A stretch of DNA of 38,936 nucleotides from JAMIFN01 sp035906235 (GTDB taxonomy: Bacteria; Pseudomonadota; Gammaproteobacteria; Burkholderiales; Burkholderiaceae_C). The position numbers were made by a program, and so were the translations under genes. The stretch lies in NCBI GenBank assembly GCA_035906235.1, contig JAMIFN010000063.1:1-38936 (forward strand), written 5' to 3'. Positions 32,557 through 38,936 of this stretch are shown here, piece by piece. A model generated the notes under the pieces. The model was not told the DNA's origin, did no database searches, and worked only from the letters and a program-made list of their open reading frames with translations. Within the stretch, counting starts at the first letter, position 1. Each line of letters begins with the position of its first letter.

Positions 32557-32892
32557 AGGCCTGCATTGTCGCTGCTGCGCGTGGCTCTGGGGGCACAGCA
32601 GCCGCATCAGCAATATTGGGACAATGCCGGCAAATAAAGCCATTTTCAGCAAAATATGCACAAAAATGGAACAATACACCCCTGCCTGATGCTTGCTATA
32701 GTTTTATAGATTATTTCTCAATGCCATTTCGATGAATTAGGCCTAAAAATCTGCCTGAGCAGCTCCTATTTTTATGCCTAATTTTAGGTTTTTTTAGGGC
32801 TAAACAGCCATCAAGCCGGCCTAAGCTGCCCTGTTGTCAGCCTAGGCCAGCATCGAACTGCTGCCCAAGCGAGCTATGCGAAAATGCCCCGC
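32557..32892. promoter_or_regulatory. Divergent intergenic region polA/proA
   Basis: 336 bases without a supported gene. It holds the GACAAT box (minus strand, 32565-32570) just before polA, an AT-rich stretch near 32690-32720 with TATAGTTTTATAGATTATTT, copy 12 of the dispersed repeat, and a partial repeat-like GGCCTAAGCTGCC near 32818. Promoters for both genes must lie here but are not individually certain. Confidence 0.5.
32735..32780 (-). repeat. Dispersed hairpin repeat, copy 12 (polA-proA)
   Basis: On the minus strand: GGCATAAAAATAGGAGCTGC, then TCAGGCAGATTTTTAGGCC and TAATTC. It is shortened at the tail. Confidence 0.8.
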
Positions 32893-34191
32893 ATGAGCAC
32901 GATTCAAGACCCCAGCACCCTGATGCACAACATGGGCGCGCGCGCGCGCGCCGCCAGCCGCTTCATGGCCAAGGCCAGCCCAGCCGCCAAGAACGCCGCG
33001 CTCAAAGCCCTGGCGCGCCTGCTGCGCGAGCAAAGCGCCGCCCTGCAGCCCGCCAATGAACAAGATTTGGCCGCCGCCCGCGCCGCAGGCTTGGCCGAGC
33101 CTATGATCGATAGATTGAAGCTCACGCCCAAGGTGCTAGAAACCTGCGCCCAAGGCTGCGAGCAGCTAGCCGCCATGCCCGACATCATTGGCGACATCGT
33201 GGGCATGCAGCAGCAGCCCAGCGGCATCCGCGTGGGGCAAATGCGCGTGCCCCTAGGCGTGTTTGGCATGATTTATGAAAGCCGCCCCAATGTGACGATA
33301 GAGGCCGCCAGCCTGTCCATCAAATCGGGCAATGCCTGCATTTTGCGCGGTGGCTCTGAAGCCATTCACTCCAACCAAGCCTTGGCAAAACTGGTGCAGC
33401 AGGCTTTGCTAGAGGCCGATTTGCCCACCGATGCCGTGCAATTGGTGCCCAGCACCGACCGCGCTTGCGTGGGTGCGCTGATTGCCATGCCTGCTTTTGT
33501 GGATGTCATCATCCCGCGTGGCGGCAAGGGGCTGATTGAGCGCATCAGCGCCGAAGCCAAAGTGCCCGTTATCAAGCATTTAGACGGCAATTGCCATACT
33601 TTTGTGGACGAAAGCGCCGATTTAGCCATGGCAGTGCGCGTGACGGACAACGCCAAAACGCAAAAATACAGCCCCTGCAACGCCACCGAAAGCCTGCTGG
33701 TACACCGCGCCATAGCGCCCGCCTTTTTGCCGCAAATTGGCCAAATTTTTGCCGACAAAGGCGTAGAAATGCGCTGCGATGCGGGCAGTAAAGCCATTTT
33801 GCAAGCAGCTTTGCCCGCCGCCCCCGCGCAAACCCTGCTCAAAGACGCGACCGAGGCCGATTGGAGCGAAGAATACCTAGCCCCCATCATCAGCATCAAA
33901 TTAGTGGCTAGCGTAGAAGAAGCCATTGCCCACATCAACCGCTACAGCAGCGGCCATACCGAGGCGATTTTGAGCAATGACCACAGCCACGCGCAGCAGT
34001 TTTTGCGCGAAGTCGATTCCGCCAGCGTGATGGTGAACGCCAGCACCCGCTTTGCCGATGGTTTTGAATACGGCTTAGGGGCAGAGATAGGCATTTCTAC
34101 CGACAAATTCCACGCCCGTGGGCCTGTTGGCATCCCCGGCCTGACTTCGCTGAAATACATTGTGCTGGGCGCGGGCGAGGTGCGGCAGTAA
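32893..34191 (+). CDS. proA: Glutamate-5-semialdehyde dehydrogenase (gamma-glutamyl phosphate reductase)
   Basis: 432 residues from ATG 32893 (an ATG three codons earlier is possible). ProA reduces gamma-glutamyl phosphate with NADPH in proline synthesis. Visible are FGMIYESRPNVTIEAASLSI, KSGNACILRGGSEAIHSN, IPRGGKGLI, the HLDGNCHTFVD segment, the catalytic Cys262 in YSPCNATESLL, and EYGLGAEIGISTDKFHARGP. proB is not adjacent, so the pathway is split. GAAAAT seven bases before the ATG could be part of a promoter. Confidence 0.96.
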   Translation: MSTIQDPSTLMHNMGARARAASRFMAKASPAAKNAALKALARLLREQSAALQPANEQDLAAARAAGLAEPMIDRLKLTPKVLETCAQGCEQLAAMPDIIGDIVGMQQQPSGIRVGQMRVPLGVFGMIYESRPNVTIEAASLSIKSGNACILRGGSEAIHSNQALAKLVQQALLEADLPTDAVQLVPSTDRACVGALIAMPAFVDVIIPRGGKGLIERISAEAKVPVIKHLDGNCHTFVDESADLAMAVRVTDNAKTQKYSPCNATESLLVHRAIAPAFLPQIGQIFADKGVEMRCDAGSKAILQAALPAAPAQTLLKDATEADWSEEYLAPIISIKLVASVEEAIAHINRYSSGHTEAILSNDHSHAQQFLREVDSASVMVNASTRFADGFEYGLGAEIGISTDKFHARGPVGIPGLTSLKYIVLGAGEVRQ

Positions 34192-34247
34192 TGCCCGTAC
34201 CCGTACCCGCTTATCCCCGTCCCCGCTGAAGGCAGGGCTAGGATGAT

Positions 34248-34280
34248 GGCTTACAGGGCTTACAGGGCTTACAGGGCTTG
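34248..34280 (+). repeat. 9-bp tandem repeat
   Basis: GGCTTACAG is repeated three full times plus GGCTTG, in the gap after proA. A CCCGTACCCGTACCCG run at about 34194-34209 is another small tandem. No coding use is seen. Confidence 0.85.
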
Positions 34281-34326
34281 TGTCTTGTCGCTAGTCTGAA
34301 GAAGGTTCTACATCAGCCTCTTGGGG

Positions 34327-34349
34327 CTTTTGTCGGGCTAAAGCCCGAT
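34327..34349. repeat. REP-like palindrome, copy b
   Basis: TTTTGTCGGGCTAAAGCCCG, with TCGGGCTAAAGCCCGA a perfect palindrome. It matches 29011-29030 in reverse. It lies 50 bases before the PEBP-like gene and is followed by a second imperfect hairpin, TTGGGCTTTCAGTCCAAG. Confidence 0.65.
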
Positions 34350-34401
34350 CTAAACGGTGTTTTTTTGGGCTTTCAGTCCAAGCTACTTTAAAAGGATTTT
34401 T

Positions 34402-35016
34402 ATGCATATCGCCAAAACGCTTCTTGCGCTCACTGCGGCCAGCCTCTTGCTGGGCACCGCCCAGGCTGCGCCCACCAACAATCCCGCCTTCCCCTTGACC
34501 AGCGCCCATGCCAAGGCCTTCAAGCTCAGCAGCGCCGAAATCAAGCCCGGCCAAATGCTGCCCGCCAGCTACGAATACGCCGGCTTTGGCTGCGCCGGCG
34601 ACAACCTCTCGCCCGCCCTGCAATGGCAAGGTGCGCCTGCAGGCACGCAAAGCTATGCCGTAACCGTGTACGACCCCGACGCCCCCACAGGCTCGGGCTG
34701 GTGGCATTGGATGGTGTACAACCTGCCGGCCGATACCAATAGCCTGCCCCGTGGCGCTGGCAGTGCCGAAAAACCCCAGCTGCCCGCAGGCGCGGTGCAG
34801 CAGCGCATAGACTTTGGCGTGGCGGCTTATGGCGGCATGTGCCCGCCCGCTGGCAGCCCACCGCACCGGTATATTTTTACCGTGCATGCGCTCAAAACGC
34901 CTAAGCTCGACATCCCTGCCGAGGCCACCGCTGCCCTGGCGGGCTATGTCATCAACGCCAACACCTTGGCCAAATCCAGCTTTACCGTGCGCTATGCCCG
35001 CAAACGCAGCAAGTAA
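34402..35016 (+). CDS. YbhB/YbcL-family (PEBP-like) secreted protein
   Basis: 204 residues. AAAAGGA precedes the ATG at 34402. Signal peptide MHIAKTLLALTAASLLLGTAQA; the mature protein is probably periplasmic. The phosphatidylethanolamine-binding protein fold is shown by GYGCAGDN-like FGCAGDNLSPALQW, the anion-pocket motif VYDPDAPTGSGWWHWMVYNL, and the second motif GMCPPAGSPPHRYIFTVHAL. Bacterial members resemble Raf kinase inhibitor proteins, but their ligand is generally unknown. The end overlaps the next gene by 23 bases, so the two are probably one operon. Confidence 0.9.
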   Translation: MHIAKTLLALTAASLLLGTAQAAPTNNPAFPLTSAHAKAFKLSSAEIKPGQMLPASYEYAGFGCAGDNLSPALQWQGAPAGTQSYAVTVYDPDAPTGSGWWHWMVYNLPADTNSLPRGAGSAEKPQLPAGAVQQRIDFGVAAYGGMCPPAGSPPHRYIFTVHALKTPKLDIPAEATAALAGYVINANTLAKSSFTVRYARKRSK

Positions 35017-35803
35017 GCCAGCGCAAACTGCGGGCTACGCCCTGATTACGGGCGCGTCCACAGGCATAGGGCGGGCGCTGGCCGAGTGCTTTGCCCAGCG
35101 CGGCATCCCCCTCATCCTCAGCGCCAGCCCACGCAGCGCTCAGGCTTTGGCTGATTTAGCCCTGCTATGGCAGGCGCAATACGGCATCGCTGTGCACTGG
35201 CACTGCGCCGATTTGGGGCAAGAGGGTGCGGCGCAGACCCTGGCCACCTGGGTGGATGCCCAAGGCCTGGAAGTGGGCTATCTGGTCAATAACGCCGGCT
35301 TTGGCATATGCGAGCAGGCTTTGCAAGACTACGACCCCGCCCGTTTTGCCCAAATGCTGCAGGTGAATATGCTGGCGCCCGCTTATTTGCTGCGGCATTT
35401 TTTGCCCGCCATGGTGCAGCGCGGCCATGGGCGCGTGCTCAATGTCAGCTCGATTGCGGGCTACATCTACCCGCATTATTTGCAGGGCGCGTATGCCGCC
35501 AGCAAAGCCTTTATGGTCAGCCTGTCAGAAAGCTGTGCGCAAGATTTGCGCGGCACAGGCGTGACCTGCACCCACCTAGCGCCCGGCCCCGTGCGCAGCG
35601 CCTTTTTTGCCAGCGCGGGCTTGGCCAAGGCGCGCCCACTAGCCATGACTGCCGAGGCGGTGGCGCAGGCGGGTTTTGCAGCCATGATGGCGGGCAAAAC
35701 ACGCTGCATCCCAGGCTGGGGCAATCAGCTAGCGGCTTTTGGCGCGCGCGTTTCCCCCTCGCGCCGATTAGTGGGCTGGCTGGCGAAGCAAGCCTTGCGC
35801 TAA
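34994..35803 (+). CDS. Short-chain dehydrogenase/reductase (SDR)
   Basis: 269 residues from ATG 34994, inside the end of the PEBP-like gene. Cofactor motif TGASTGIGRALAE (residues 19-31), LVNNAGFG, active-site Ser in NVSSIAGYI and GAYAASKAF for the Tyr-Lys pair. APGPVRSAFF follows. It resembles DltE/YdfG-type SDRs with a C-terminal stretch of about 60 residues that includes KTRCIPGWGNQLAAFGARVSP-like sequence. Substrate unknown. The stop overlaps the stop of the convergent MidA-like gene within CTAA at 35800-35803. Other in-frame starts up to 34814 would overlap the PEBP gene further. Confidence 0.88.
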   Translation: MPANAASKPAQTAGYALITGASTGIGRALAECFAQRGIPLILSASPRSAQALADLALLWQAQYGIAVHWHCADLGQEGAAQTLATWVDAQGLEVGYLVNNAGFGICEQALQDYDPARFAQMLQVNMLAPAYLLRHFLPAMVQRGHGRVLNVSSIAGYIYPHYLQGAYAASKAFMVSLSESCAQDLRGTGVTCTHLAPGPVRSAFFASAGLAKARPLAMTAEAVAQAGFAAMMAGKTRCIPGWGNQLAAFGARVSPSRRLVGWLAKQALR

Positions 35804-37143
35804 AGCGTGTGCATGCGGTCGCCATCGGCAAAGCCAAGCAAATCCACTTCGCATGGTTTGCCTATGGCGATGACTTTAAACAGCTCGCCCATTTCGTGTT
35901 CGTAAATCAGCTTTTGCGCCTGAACGCGCTGGGGCAAACTGGCGCTTTGCAGTAAATCGAGCAGACCACAGTTGATGAGAAAACGCCCCTGCGTGCTGTA
36001 GCCCAGCACATCCAACCCGGCGTGTTGCGCGGCTAGGGCGATGCCGGTGAAGTTGATATGGGCGGTGATGTCTTTTTGCCCCACAGCGGCCAGTGGGTCG
36101 GGGTCGGCCAAATGCCCCTGGTGGCACATCAGCGTGCCCATATAGCGTTGCGGGTGGTAGTACTCGCGCTCGCCAAAGCCGTAGTCGATAAACAACATGG
36201 CGCCGCGCTGCAGGCGCTCGGCCAGGCTGCTGATAAAGGCCTCGGCCTGCGGGTGGATTTCGGTCAAATAATCGTGCTGGCCTTCCACCACACAGGGCGG
36301 CTGCCAATTGCTGGGTCGGTCTTGCCACACGAACAGGGGCTGGTGTGGCTGGCGACGGCCTCCGTCATTCCCGCGAAAGCGGGAATCCATGTATGACTTC
36401 GCACTGTTTTGTTGTGTGTGGTCGTGTTTGACGGCGTCAAAGCTGCTCAACTGCGTTTGGTTTTTGATGGTGTAGGGTAGATTCCCGCTTTCGCGGGAAT
36501 GACGGGGAAATGGCTGACCCAAATTAGCTTGGGCACCATCCCCCATGCCTAAAAATAGGTTTTCATCGAGGCTGACGCCGCGTTCGTTCCATGCTCCGTT
36601 TTGGCGTTGCAGCAGCTTCACGGGCATGGCGTCTAGCACCTCATTGCCCAGCAGTACGCCGTTCAGCACATCGGGCAGCTCGGCAGCCCACTGCAGCACA
36701 TCGCCAAAGGCCGCCAAGCGCGTTTGCTGCACGCCGCGCAGATGGCCAGAGACATCGACAATCACATAGTGGCGCAGCAGGCCGGGGTGTGCGCTTTGTA
36801 GGCTGCTGATGATTTGCTCGGCCAGCTTGCCCGTACCCGCGCCAAATTCCACCACCGTATCGGTTTGCGTGGCTTGCAGCAGCTGCGCTATTTGGGCGGC
36901 TAGGCAGGTGCCAAAAAAGGGCGACAACTCAGGCGCAGTCACAAAATCGCTGCCATCTTGACGGCTTAAACCCAATTTGGGCAGGCTGGCGGCGTAATAG
37001 CCCCGCCCTGGCGCGTACAGGGCTTCGTGCATAAAGCGCTCAAAACCGATCCAGCCGCCAGCGGCTTGGATGGTGTGGGCTAAATGCGCTTCCATGGGCG
37101 TGTGCATGGGGGCTTGCATGGCTTGTTCTACACTCTCGTTCAT
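35800..37143 (-). CDS. MidA/NDUFAF7-like SAM-dependent methyltransferase with an in-frame repeat element
   Basis: 447 residues from MNESVEQAMQ. Family features are GGWIGFERFMHEALYAPGRG, the DFVTAPELSPFFG motif, the SAM site VVEFGAGTGKLAEQI, YVIVDVSGHLRGVQ, GVLLGNEVLDAMPV, FIDYGFGEREYYHPQR and THINFT-like AHINFTGIALAAQHAGLDVLG. Relatives in mitochondria methylate an arginine of complex I; the bacterial target is not known. Residues about 214-260 (RHSRESGNLP through MDSRFRGNDG) are the translated 140-bp element at 36364-36503 and are foreign to the family. Start choice is uncertain: ATGs at 37119, 37107 and 37095 are alternatives. Confidence 0.85.
   Translation of the reverse strand: MNESVEQAMQAPMHTPMEAHLAHTIQAAGGWIGFERFMHEALYAPGRGYYAASLPKLGLSRQDGSDFVTAPELSPFFGTCLAAQIAQLLQATQTDTVVEFGAGTGKLAEQIISSLQSAHPGLLRHYVIVDVSGHLRGVQQTRLAAFGDVLQWAAELPDVLNGVLLGNEVLDAMPVKLLQRQNGAWNERGVSLDENLFLGMGDGAQANLGQPFPRHSRESGNLPYTIKNQTQLSSFDAVKHDHTQQNSAKSYMDSRFRGNDGGRRQPHQPLFVWQDRPSNWQPPCVVEGQHDYLTEIHPQAEAFISSLAERLQRGAMLFIDYGFGEREYYHPQRYMGTLMCHQGHLADPDPLAAVGQKDITAHINFTGIALAAQHAGLDVLGYSTQGRFLINCGLLDLLQSASLPQRVQAQKLIYEHEMGELFKVIAIGKPCEVDLLGFADGDRMHTL
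36364..36503. repeat. 140-bp element with inverted terminal repeats inside the MidA-like gene
   Basis: The left end GTCATTCCCGCGAAAGCGGG (then AATCC) and the right end ATTCCCGCTTTCGCGGGAAT (then GAC) are inverted copies, each also a palindrome. The 90-base interior is lower in G+C than the flanks. The element is open in the host gene's frame. A related single end occurs at 24965-24990. No target duplication is evident. Confidence 0.8.
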
Positions 37144-37945
37144 GTCTGCATTGTCTAATAAACCCCGCTGCGTTTTGGTCACAGGCGCGGCCAAACGCTT
37201 GGGGCGCGCAATCGCCCTGCACTTAGCCACCCACGGCTGGGGCGTGGCCCTGCATTACCGCCACAGCGCGGCTGAGGCCGCACAAACCTTGGCCGATTGC
37301 CAGCAGGCCGCCGCCGCCGCAGGCCATAGCCACGGCTGCTTTGCTGCCTTGCCCGCCGATTTAGCCGATGAAGCCGCAGCCCGCGCCCTGGTACCGCAGG
37401 CCGTGGCAGCGCTGGGGCGGCTCGATGCCGTGGTCAATAGCGCCTCGATTTTTGAAGAAGACGAAGCGCACAACTTCAGCCACGCCGCCCTGCTGGCGCA
37501 TATGGCCACCAACACCGCCGCGCCTGTGATCTTGGCGCAGGCCTTGCATCAGCATGTGCAAAGCCGCCCCGATATCCAGGCGGGCGCGGCTTGCGTGGTC
37601 AATTTGCTCGATCAAAAGCTGTGGAACCTGAACCCCGATTTTTTCAGCTACACCCTCAGCAAAGCCGCGCTAGAGGCCGCCACCACCATGCTGGCTATGG
37701 CGCTAGCGCCCCTGCTGCGCGTCGTCGGCGTAGCGCCCGGCCTGACGCTGACCGCGCCCATGCTGGGCGAAGAACAATTCAAACGCCTGCATACCTTAAG
37801 CCCGCTGGGTGAATCTTCACGCGCAGAAGACATCGCCAGCGCGGTGCAATTTGCCTTGGATAACCGCGCCATCACCGGCACCAGCTTGTTGGTAGACGGC
37901 GGCCAACACCTCATGCGTTTTGAACGCGATTTTTCTAAGATGTAA
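37142..37945 (+). CDS. SDR family pteridine reductase-like protein
   Basis: 267 residues from MSALSNKPRC. The cofactor motif VTGAAKRLGRAIALHLA has the TGxxxRLG form seen in pteridine reductases and FolM, not the common TGxxxGIG. ALHYRHSAAEA, VVNSASIFEEDEA, and YTLSKAALEAATTMLA (catalytic Tyr and Lys) follow. Adjacency to folB supports a role in dihydropterin or dihydrofolate reduction (inference). Its ATG shares bases with the ATG of the divergent MidA-like gene in CATG at 37141-37144. TACACT lies seven bases before the start. folB starts six bases after its stop. Confidence 0.85.
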   Translation: MSALSNKPRCVLVTGAAKRLGRAIALHLATHGWGVALHYRHSAAEAAQTLADCQQAAAAAGHSHGCFAALPADLADEAAARALVPQAVAALGRLDAVVNSASIFEEDEAHNFSHAALLAHMATNTAAPVILAQALHQHVQSRPDIQAGAACVVNLLDQKLWNLNPDFFSYTLSKAALEAATTMLAMALAPLLRVVGVAPGLTLTAPMLGEEQFKRLHTLSPLGESSRAEDIASAVQFALDNRAITGTSLLVDGGQHLMRFERDFSKM

Positions 37946-37951
37946 GCCACC

Positions 37952-38329
37952 ATGTCCGCACCCTCGCCCTCAGGTCAACAAACCCTCAGCCTCACGGGGC
38001 TGCGCTTTAACGCCAACCTCGGTATCTTGCCGCACGAACGCGCCCATTCGCAGCCCATACAAGTGGATGCCGAGCTGAACCAAGCGCAACAACCCCTGCT
38101 GCCCGCTGACGACGACATCGGCCATGTGCTCGACTACCGCAAAGTGCGGCAAATCATCATGGATGAATGCTGCGCCGAACATGTCAATCTGCTCGAAACC
38201 TTGATAGGCAAGCTCTGCCGCCGCCTATTACAGTTGCCTGGCGTGGTGGGCGTGCGCGTCAAAATCACCAAGCTAGAAATTTTTGACGACTGCGCTGTCG
38301 CCATTGGCGTGCAAGCGGGGCAGTGGTGA
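37952..38329 (+). CDS. folB: Dihydroneopterin aldolase FolB
   Basis: 125 residues, the normal size. FolB cleaves dihydroneopterin to 6-hydroxymethyldihydropterin in folate synthesis. The family features are LTGLRFNANLGILPHERAHS with the substrate-binding Glu, the strand QPIQVDAELN, VLDYRKV, VNLLETLIGKLC and the C-terminal VRVKITKLEIFDDCAVAIGV with the catalytic Lys. It forms a two-gene unit with the preceding pteridine reductase-like gene. No clear Shine-Dalgarno sequence. Confidence 0.93.
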   Translation: MSAPSPSGQQTLSLTGLRFNANLGILPHERAHSQPIQVDAELNQAQQPLLPADDDIGHVLDYRKVRQIIMDECCAEHVNLLETLIGKLCRRLLQLPGVVGVRVKITKLEIFDDCAVAIGVQAGQW

Positions 38330-38508
38330 TTTGATTCATCATGAAATTACAATAAATGTTGTAAAAGTCGACAAAACTAGGGGTTTGCCTAGGTGTGTTG
38401 TACAGGGAAATTCCCCGAGAATTGCGCAAACTTCTTTTAATGTTTGTTGATTTTGCGCTTCCGACCTTGGGGGTGCAGATTATTTTTGAGCCGTTCGGAG
38501 TCATTTCG
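38330..38508 (+). promoter_or_regulatory. AT-rich leader region before the terminal lipoprotein gene
   Basis: 179 bases, distinctly richer in A+T than the rest of the window. It has an inverted pair GCGCAAA (38424-38430) and TTTGCGC (38452-38458) with a 21-base loop, and GGGGTTTGCC near 38381. A promoter is expected but none can be fixed. Base composition suggests a different history from the folate genes. Confidence 0.4.
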
Positions 38509-38936
38509 ATGCAAAAGAGAACCAAAAAACACCTACAGCTAGCTTTCATCGCCGGCGCGGTCAATCTGTTTATTGCTGCCTGCGGTGGTGGTGGCGATGT
38601 CAAAATCGACTCGGGCAATGATGTCTTCCCTAATCCTGGTGGCAGTAATACGCTAGCGCCGACTTCTGTTCCTGGTGCTAGTACCAATACACCAGTACCG
38701 GTCAATACGAATACATCTGTGCCGGTCAACACCAATACGCCTGTTCCAGTCAATACCAATACGGCTGCACCTGGTGCGACTGCGGTGCCGGTCAATACCA
38801 ATACACCCGTACCAGTCAATACCAATACACCTGTACCAGTACCAGTCAATACCAATACACCTGCACCAGTACCAGTCAATACCAATACTTCGGTGCCTCT
38901 TACCAATACGCCAGCACCAACAGCAACGAACACGAA
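38509..38936 (+). CDS. Thr/Pro/Val/Asn-repeat lipoprotein, N-terminal part
   Basis: The first 142 codons of a gene that runs off the window; there is no stop before 38936. GGAG lies about nine bases before the ATG. A basic start MQKRTKKHLQ and hydrophobic core lead to lipobox FIAAC with Cys25, then GGGGDVKIDSGND. From about residue 59 the protein is a low-complexity run of VPVNTNTP units with SVP, PAP and PVPVP variants. Such a stalk often holds a domain away from the membrane; the domain would lie beyond the window. No family is recognised. Confidence 0.85.
   Translation, partial: MQKRTKKHLQLAFIAGAVNLFIAACGGGGDVKIDSGNDVFPNPGGSNTLAPTSVPGASTNTPVPVNTNTSVPVNTNTPVPVNTNTAAPGATAVPVNTNTPVPVNTNTPVPVPVNTNTPAPVPVNTNTSVPLTNTPAPTATNT
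38683..38936 (+). repeat. 24-bp imperfect tandem repeat in the lipoprotein gene
   Basis: Units such as CCAGTCAATACCAATACACC plus TGTA recur about nine times with 6-base insertions (GTACCA). Unit and insert lengths are multiples of three, so copy-number change keeps the frame. The array continues past the window. Confidence 0.9.

Noticed and set aside
31813..32637. 274-residue plus-strand open frame opposite polA
   Set aside because: Shadow of the 5'-3' exonuclease part of polA, with no recognisable domain.
32557..32679. N-terminal extension of polA (MYCSIFVHILL...)
   Set aside because: The extension resembles no polymerase and has no ribosome site. The ATG at 32556 has a -10-like box upstream.
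2645..32780. The recurring AGCTGCTCAGGCAGG units as a CRISPR array
   Set aside because: The copies are kilobases apart, in both orientations and partly inside genes, with no regular spacers and no cas genes.
38265..38933. Long minus-strand open frame encoding VLVLTGTG repeats
   Set aside because: It is the antisense shadow of the 24-bp repeat in the plus-strand lipoprotein gene, whose lipobox, ribosome site and start are convincing.

Overview
The window looks like a chromosomal segment of a betaproteobacterium of the order Burkholderiales, most likely family Comamonadaceae. The evidence is the tuf/tRNA-Trp/secE/nusG block, ffh divergent from a ypjD-like gene, a PP0621-family/pilS/pilR/ampD run, a lone heme A synthase gene, and the style of the protein sequences. 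This is judged from sequence alone; no species is claimed. No phage, plasmid, full insertion sequence, rRNA operon or CRISPR array is visible.

Layout, left to right. 1-1486: 3' end of tuf, tRNA-Trp, secE, nusG, closed by a strong terminator where rplK would normally follow. 1525-5289: gap, then nadA and ffh on the minus strand. 5361-10521: a plus-strand run of a ypjD/ccsA-like membrane gene, a small zinc-ribbon protein, pilS, pilR and ampD. 10509-11130: a BrnTA toxin-antitoxin pair with an operator-like palindrome. 11146-15026: rlmJ divergent from tkt, and a parA without parB. 15104-20208: soluble lytic transglycosylase, 5-formyl-THF cyclo-ligase, a TPR/OGT-like glycosyltransferase and a hemerythrin-like protein. 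20268-24824: rpe, heme A synthase, an IpdC/ScdK-like flavin oxidoreductase, an orphan lipoprotein and an EchA20/ScdY-like crotonase. 25128-29505: a secreted orphan protein, an OmpW-family porin, a FadD19-like acyl-CoA synthetase and a YkgJ-like cysteine-cluster protein. 29680-34191: polA divergent from proA. 34402-38329: a PEBP-like secreted protein, two SDR enzymes, a MidA-like methyltransferase and folB. The window ends inside an unfinished lipoprotein gene rich in Thr-Pro-Val-Asn repeats.

Most genes are housekeeping. The most unusual content is repetitive. An approximately 60-bp hairpin-forming repeat occurs about twelve times (core AGCTGCTCAGGCAGGTTTTT). Several copies are inside reading frames: twice in PilR, in both interdomain linkers and in the same frame; once forming the signal peptide of a secreted protein; and once as a strongly similar segment in transketolase. 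A second element, about 140 bp with inverted terminal repeats of the ATTCCCGCGAAAGCGGGAAT type, lies in frame inside the MidA-like gene. Other oddities are divergent start codons sharing one CATG, several -10-like hexamers only 5-9 bases before start codons, and separated genes resembling steroid C/D-ring catabolism enzymes.
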